Origin: Tamaricihabitans halophyticus | GTDB taxonomy: Bacteria > Actinomycetota > Actinomycetes > Mycobacteriales > Pseudonocardiaceae | Assembly (NCBI RefSeq): GCF_004340875.1 | Contig: NZ_SLXQ01000018.1 | Span: forward strand, 41,589-105,588 | Reading direction: 5' to 3' | DNA: 64,000 bases | In this document: positions 1-7,800 of the stretch, one piece after another | Numbering within the stretch: position 1 is the stretch's first letter | How the letters are laid out: each line of letters opens with the position of its first letter | The notes under the pieces: generated by a model | Told to the model about the DNA's origin: nothing | Seen by the model: only the letters and a program-made list of their open reading frames with translations | Database searches by the model: none | Made by a program: the position numbers and the translations under genes

Positions 1-1890
1 GTGTGCTGACCGGGATGGCCGCCGAGTCGGTTCCCGAAGCCATGTTGGTACCGACACTGCGGGCGGACCGGCCAGAACCCGCGACCATTGCTACCGCGCT
101 GGCCGAGCTGCACGTCCATGGCCGCGCGGTGGACTGGCGGGCGTACTTCGACGGCACTGGGGCGCGCCACGTCGACCTGCCAACCTACCCGTTTCAGCGT
201 CAGCGGTTCTGGCCAGAACCACCCGCCTCGGCAGAGGTGGACGGTTGCCGGTATCGCGCGGTATGGCGGCCGGTTGTCCCACCCGCCGGTGAGCCGGTCG
301 GAACCTGGCTGGTGCTTACCCCGGCAGCCGGTAGTCCATGGCGCGCCGCCCTACCGGACGCCGTGCATATCGACATCGACGCGCCGGAACGAGCCGTGCT
401 CGCGGAACGGCTGAGCGTGGTCGGCGAGACCGTCGGCCCCATCGCCGGGGTGCTGTCCCTACTGGCCGTGACGACGGCGGAACCGGTGGGCGAGTTCGCG
501 GTACCCGCCGGGCTGGCCGGTACGGCAGCGGTGGTGCAGGCGCTTGGGGACGCCGGGATCGACGCGCCGCTGTGGTGCGCGACCGCCGGCGCCGTCGGGG
601 TGGATGGACCGCCGGTTGACCCGGCGGCGGCCACCGTATGGGGCATGATCCGGGTTGCGGCGCTGGAACACCCCGATCGCATTGCGGGCCTGGTCGACCT
701 GCCGGCTGAACCGGACGAGTCGGCGTTCGTCCGGCTGCGGTCCGTGCTTGCCGGCCAGGAGGATCAGGTCGCGGTACGGGATACCGGCGTGCTGGCCCGA
801 CGGCTCATCCGCGGGAGCGGCACGCCAGTCCTCGACGATCCGGACAGCCGATACATCCCGAGAGGCACCGTGCTGATCACCGGGGGGACCGGTGGCCTTG
901 GCCGGCATATCGCACGCTGGCTCGCCGGCCTCGGTGACGCGCATCTGCTGCTGGTTTCCCGGCGCGGCCCGGATGCGGAGGGTGCGACTGAGCTACTCGC
1001 CGAGCTGACCGAGACTGGCGGCACCGCGGAGATTGTCGCCTGCGATGTCGCGGACCGGACCGCGCTTGGCGCCGTGCTGGCCAGCGTGCCGGCCGAACGG
1101 CCACTGTCCGCCGTGTTCCACACCGCCGGCGTGGTAGCCGACGGCGTGCTGGACGGCCTGAGCACCGCTGACCTGTCGACCGTGCTGGGTGCCAAGGCGG
1201 GCGCCGCGGCGAACCTGGACGCGCTGACCGGGAGCCTCGACGCCTTCGTACTGTTCTCATCAACCGCGGGTTTTCTCGGCGCCGCGGGCCAGGCGAACTA
1301 CGCGGCGGCGAATGCCTATCTGGACGCGCTCGCCGAGCACCGGGCCGGCCGTGGGCTTGCCGCGACCTCGATCGTCTGGGGTCCGTGGGCGCAGGGCGGG
1401 ATGGCCGATGACGTGGAGGTCACGGCCAGGGTGCGGCGCGGCGGGTTCACCCCGCTGGCCACCGAACTGGCTCTGGGTGAACTGGCCACGGCCATCGCGC
1501 ACGCCGATCCGGTCACCGTGGTGGCCGACGTCGACTGGGCCCGTTACGCCGGCGTGTACGGCGCGGTACGGCCGCTGCCGCTGCTCGACGAGCTGCCCGA
1601 GGTGCGCGCGATCCGGCCCGCGGCCACCGCTGAGCGCCCAGTCCCCGACACCCGGGATCTGCTCGAACTGGTGCGTGCCCAGGTCGCCGTCGTACTCGGG
1701 CACACCGAGGCAACCGCGGTAGACGTGGGCAAGCCATTCAGCGACCTGGGGTTCGACTCGCTGACCACGTTGGAACTGCGCAACGCACTGTCCGCGGCGA
1801 CCGGACTGACCTTGCCGGCCTCGCTCGGCTACGACTACCCGAACACCCGAGTGCTCGCCGAGTTCCTTGCCGGCGAGCTGTCCGGCGCGG
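1..1890 (+). other. PKS-1 module a (partial): [AT]-KR-ACP
   Basis: Only the last part of the AT (1 to about 230) is in the window, so its extender unit cannot be read. No DH lies between AT and KR. The KR Rossmann motif starts at 864 (residue 288). The LDD position reads V-A-D (final Asp at 1140), Trp141 is absent and the catalytic Tyr is at 1299 (residue 433), so this is an active B-type reductase giving a hydroxyl. The ACP has its phosphopantetheine Ser in GFDSLT at 1758 (residue 586). Confidence 0.93.
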
Positions 1891-4800
1891 ATTCCGCGGA
1901 TTCCGTTGTAGCGACCGCCGCCGCCGATGAACCGATCGCGATCGTCGGGATGGGCTGCCGTTTTCCCGGGGGTGTCGCTTCCCCGGATGAGTTCTGGCAA
2001 CTACTCGCGGGCGGTGGGGATGGGATCTCGCCGTTTCCCACCGACCGAGGCTGGGATCTGGCCCGGCTCGCGGCCGGCGCCTCGATCACCCAGGAAGGTG
2101 GATTCCTGGAAGGGATCGCGGAGTTCGACGCCGAGTTTTTCGGGATCAGTCCACGTGAGGCGCTGGCCATGGACCCGCAGCAGCGCCTGCTGCTGGAGAC
2201 CGCGTGGGAGGCGATCGAACGTGCCGGCCTGGACGCGAACACGCTGCGCGGCAGTCGAGCCGGTGTGTTCGTCGGTACCAACGGGCAGGACTACGACAGT
2301 GTGGTGCGCGGCGCCGCAAGCGAAGTCCAGGGCTATATAGCCACCGGAACCACCGCCAGCGTGCTTTCCGGGCGACTTGCCTACACCCTTGGCCTCGAGG
2401 GGCCAGCCGTCACCGTGGACACCGCCTGCTCCTCTGCGCTCGTCGCGATGCACTGGGCGGTACGGGCACTGCGATCAGGCGAAACCTCGCTCGCGCTTGC
2501 CGGTGGCGTATCCATGATGGCCTCCCCGGATTCCTTTGTGGAATTCTCCACACAGGGCGGTCTGGCACCGGATGGGCGGTGTAAGGCGTTCGCGGCCGCG
2601 GCCGACGGCACCAGCTGGAGCGAGGGCGTTGGTGTGCTTGTGCTCGAGCGGTTGTCCGACGCCGTGGCCAACGGTCGGGATGTGCTCGCCGTGCTGCGTG
2701 GTACGGCGGTGAACTCCGATGGCGCCTCGAACGGGCTGACCGCCCCGAACGGTCCTTCGCAACAACGAGTGATCCGCGCTGCGCTCGCCGACGCTGGACT
2801 GTCCACAGGAGATATTGACGCGGTTGAGGCGCACGGCACGGGGACGACACTTGGCGACCCCATCGAGGCACATGCGCTGCTTGCTACCTACGGCAGGGAT
2901 CGTGAACAGCCATTGCTCCTTGGTTCGGTGAAGTCGAACCTCGGGCACACCCAAGCGGCGGCCGGGGCCGCGGGGCTGATCAAGATGGTGCTGGCCATGC
3001 GGCGTGGCCTGCTACCAGCCACGTTGCACGTGGATGCGCCCTCGTCGCATGTGGACTGGTCGAGCGGCTCGATCGAGGTACTCACCGAGTCGCACCCCTG
3101 GCCCGAGACCGGCCGACCCATGCGTGCCGGAGTTTCCGCATTCGGTGTGAGCGGTACCAATGCGCACGTCGTCCTCGAGCAGGCGCCGCCCACGGTACTC
3201 GCGCCCGAGCCGAGCAGGGAAGCGCCGGCTGTGCTGCCCTGGTTGGTATCCGGGCGTAGCCGAGCCGCGCTGGCCGCACAGGTCGAGCGGATCACCGTGG
3301 CCGGCGCCGAACTGAACCCGGTTGATGTCGCCTACACGCTGTGCACCGCGCGCGCTGATCTGCCGCACCGCGCGGTACTGCTCGCCGGCGCGGACGGCAT
3401 CACCGAAGTGGCCAGTGGCGTAGTGGCCGATGAGCCTGGCGGGTTGGTGTTCCTGTTCGCAGGGCAGGGCGCGCAGCGATTGGGCATGGGGCGGGAGCTG
3501 TATGACCGCTATCCGGCGTTCGCCACGGCGTTCGACGACGTGCTCGCCCGATTCGACGGTCTGCGCGAGGTCGTGTGGGGCGCCGACGCGGCTGCGTTGA
3601 ACCGTACCGAGTGGACGCAGCCGGCGCTGTTCGCGCTCGAGGTGGCGCTGTACCGGTTGGTCAGCTCGTTCGGCATGACCCCGGACGCACTCGTTGGCCA
3701 TTCCATCGGGGAGATCGCCGCCGCGCATGTCGCGGGCGTGCTGACGCTGGACGATGCCTGCGTGCTGGTGGGGGCGCGGGCTCGGTTGATGCAGGCCTTG
3801 CCTTCCGGTGGCGTGATGGTTGCGGTGCGAGCGACCGAGGACGCGGTGTCGCTGACCGAGGGCGTGTCGGTGGCCGCGGTGAACGGACCGGAGAACATCG
3901 TGCTCGCGGGCGTCGAGGACGAAGTGTTTGCCGCCGTGGGCGAGCGGGACTACCAGCGGTTGCCGGTATCGCACGCGTTCCATTCCCCACTGATGGACCC
4001 GATGCTGGACGAGTTCCGTGCCGCTATCGCGGGGTTGACCTTCCACGAGCCCGAGATCGCGATGCGTAAACCGGTCACGGACCGGGAATACTGGGTTCGG
4101 CACGTCCGCGACACCGTGCGATTCGCCGATGACGTGGGTGCGTATCCGGGGGCGATCTTCGTGGAGTTGGGTCCGGACGGCACGCTCTCCGCACTGGCCG
4201 ACGGAATCCCGTTACTCCGTAAGACTCGCGATGAGGAAGTAGCGCTGCTTTCTGGACTGGGCGCGGCGCATACCGCGGGCGTCGAGCTCGACTGGGCAGA
4301 GCTGTTCGCCGGCACCGGAGCCCGGCTGGTTGACCTGCCGACCTATCCGTTCCAGCGCAAGCGGTACTGGCCGGAGAACACTATGGCAACGCTGCCGGCG
4401 GATGCTGAGTTCTGGTCGGCGGTCGACCGAGGCGACACCGAAGCGCTGGCCGAATGGCGCCGCCGCAACGGGCACGCCACGGTGGACGACTGGCGTTACC
4501 GCGCTGACTGGCATCCGGTGCATCTCAGGTCGACGCCGGCCGGTGGTCGGTGGCTGGTCCTCACGACACCCGAGCAGCCAGACACCGACCGGATCGCCGC
4601 GGCACTCGGCGCCGAGGTTGTCACGGTGGCTGATCCGGACGCCGATGCCAAGGACCTCGTCGTCGACCTGGTGCTGGCTTCAAGCGCACTCGGCGAACTC
4701 GCCGGTGTGGTGTCGTTGCTCGCGCTGGACCGCTCGGTGCCGCCGCGGCTGGCCTGGCCGGAAGAACTGTCGACCGCGCTCGTCGCGGCCGGGGTGAACA

Positions 4801-7800
4801 CCCGGCTGTGGTGCCTCACCCGCGGCGCGGTGAGCGCGGGTGGGGAAGCGGTGACCGCCCCTGGCCAGGCCGCGATCTGGGGTGTTGGTCGCATCACCGC
4901 GCTGGAACAGCCCCGGCGCTGGGGCGGTCTGATCGATCTGCCGAACGGCGAGTTGGCCACGAACGACCTCGCCACGGCACTCGCGGACGGCAGTGAGGAT
5001 CAGGTGGCCCTACGCGATACCGGTGTACTCGGCCGCAGGTTGGTCCGGGCACACGCCGGGACGGCGTGGCAGCCAGCCGGCACCGTACTGGTGGTTGGTG
5101 CGGCCGGTCCGATGGCGGTCCGCACCGCGCATTGGTTGCTGGACAACGGGGCCGAACACGTGGTGCTCGCCGCCAGCGAGCCGATTGCCAGTAACGGCGA
5201 ACGCACGACCATCGTGGACTGCGCACCCACTGACGCCGCGACGCTGCGCGCCGTGGTCGACGGGATCCCTGCTGATCGGCCGTTGCGCGCGGTGCTACTC
5301 GCCGACCCAGAGATCACCGACCCGTTCGGGCCGGGCGATTTGGTCAGCGGCGTACTTGCCGCCGCTACCTCGACCGTCGATGCGGTGGCCGGCCAGCAGG
5401 TGGAGCGCGTGCTGTTGTTCGGTTCGCTTGCCGGGTTCTGCGGGTTGCGCGGCCAGTCCGCGGCAGCCGCGGCTAGCGCGGCCCTGGACGCTTTCGCTCA
5501 GGCATGGCACGATCCCGCCCGGCCAATCACCGCCATTGCCTGGGGTGCCTGGGCGGGTATCACTCCAACCGGCGCGGGTAATCACGAGGGCCACCTACGC
5601 CTTTCCGGTCTGCCCGCGATGGATCCGGAGCCGGCACTGGCCGCGTTGCCCGGCGCGACAGGGCCCTCGGTGGCGATCGCGGATATCGCCTGGGACCGGT
5701 TCGCGCGGGCATACACCGAGGTACGACCGAGCCAGGCCTTCGAAGCGATACCCGAGGCAGTCGCGGCATTGCGTGATGTCGAGACACCGGACGCGACACT
5801 GGGCGATCTGCGCGCGGAACTCGCGGTCTTGCCGGCGGCTGCGCGCGCCGACCGCGTGTTGAGGTTGGTGCGTGAGAAGGTCGCGCACGTTCTCGGACAT
5901 TCCGGCCCGGAAGCAATCGAGCCGATCTGGCCTTTCCGCGAACTCGGCTTCGACTCGCTCACCTCGCTGGATCTGCGTCGACTGCTGAACACGGCGACCG
6001 GACTGCAGCTATCCGCCACGCTCGTATTCGATCATCCGAATCCGGCGATGCTTGCCGAGCATGTGCTCAGCGAACTGACCGGTGCTGGCGCAGAGGACGA
6101 ATCGCCGGCGGGAACCGCGATCGCGGACGACACCGAGGATCCGGTGGTGATCGTGGGAATGGCCTGCCGCTTTCCGGGGGGCGTGGATTCACCGGAGGAT
6201 CTTTGGCGACTGGTCGCGGAGGGTGTGGACGCCACTGGCGAGCTGCCGGCGGATCGTGGATGGGATTTGGCGGCGCTGCGCCATGGAGACGGGCAGGGAC
6301 GAGGTGCGACCGTGGCTCGCCGTGGGGGTTTCCTGCCCGGAGCCGCCGAGTTCGATGCGGCCATGTTCGCTATTTCGCCGGCCGAGGCGATGGTGATGGA
6401 CCCGCAGCAGCGCCAGGTCCTCGAGGTCACCTGGGAGGCCCTGGAACGCGCCGGAATCAACCCGCTTTCCGTGGAAGGCAAGGACATGGGCGTGTTCGTC
6501 GGCGGCGGCACGGGTGATTACCGGCCACCGATCGGTGATTCGGACGGCTACTGGCAGACCGCGCAGTCCGGCAGCTTGCTCTCCGGCAGGGTCGCCTATT
6601 TCTACGGCTTGCATGGCCCAACCGTTTCGGTGGACACCGCTTGTTCCTCCTCGCTGGTCGCGTTGCATCTGGCCGCACAGGCCGTGCGGTCAGGGGAATG
6701 CACCGCCGCGCTGGCGGGCGGTGTCACCGTGATGTCCACCCCGGCAACCTTCGTCGAGTTCGGTGGGCTGGGTGCATTGTCCGCGGATGGCAGGTGCAAG
6801 GCGTTCGCCGACTCCGCGGATGGCACCGGCTGGTCCGAGGGAGTGGGCATGTTGGTGGTGGAGCGGCTTTCCGCCGCCCGTGCGGCCGGTCACCGGGTGC
6901 TCGCCGTGGTGCGTGGTTCGGCGATCAACTCCGATGGCTTCTCCAACGGGCTGACCGCACCGAGCGGCCCGGCCCAGCGCAAGGTGATCCGCCGGGCACT
7001 GGCCGCGGCCGGGCTACGGCCAGCGGACGTGGACGCGGTGGAGGCGCACGGCACCGGCACGACCCTGGGTGACCCGATCGAGGCGGGAGCGCTACTCGCC
7101 ACTTATGGCCGCGACCGGGACACGCCACTCCTGCTCGGTTCGGTGAAGTCGAATATCGGCCACAGCCAGTCGGCGGCCGGGGTGGCCGGCGTGATCAAGA
7201 TGGTAGCCGCGATGCGATACGGCGTGCTGCCGAGCACCTTGCATATCGACCGACCGACCGAACACGTTGACTGGTCGTCGGGCGCGATCCGGTTGCTCAC
7301 GGAGAACACGCCATGGCCGGAAGTCGACCGGGCGCGTCGCGCCGGAGTCTCCTCGTTTGGTGCGAGCGGCACCAACGCGCATGTGATTCTGGAGGCGGCA
7401 CCCGCGAACCTGCCAGCGCCGGAGATCGGAAGCCCGGACGTGACTGGCCGATCGGCGAAACAACGGGTTGCGGGTGTAGTACCGGTGCTACTTTCGGGTG
7501 GCTCGGCGACGGCGCTGCGCGATCAGGCGAGCCGCCTGCTTGGCTGGATCACCGATCCCAACAGCGAATCGCGCGATGACACCGTGGTGAACATCGCCGC
7601 CGCGGCGGCCACCACCCGCGCTCCGTTGGAGCATCGCGCCGCGCTGCTCGCCACCGACCGCGCCGAGCTGATCGATGGCCTTGCCGCGCTGAGTGCCGAT
7701 GGTAGGGCGACGAACCTCATGCGCGGGGAGGCACCGCGGACCCGCGCCGTAGCTTTTCTGTTTGCGGGTCAGGGTACGCAGCGGTTGGGGATGGGCCGGG

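Noticed and set aside
3..70. GTG at base 3 as the start of PKS-1
   Set aside because: The encoded sequence is the middle of an AT C-terminus, so the gene clearly starts upstream of the window.
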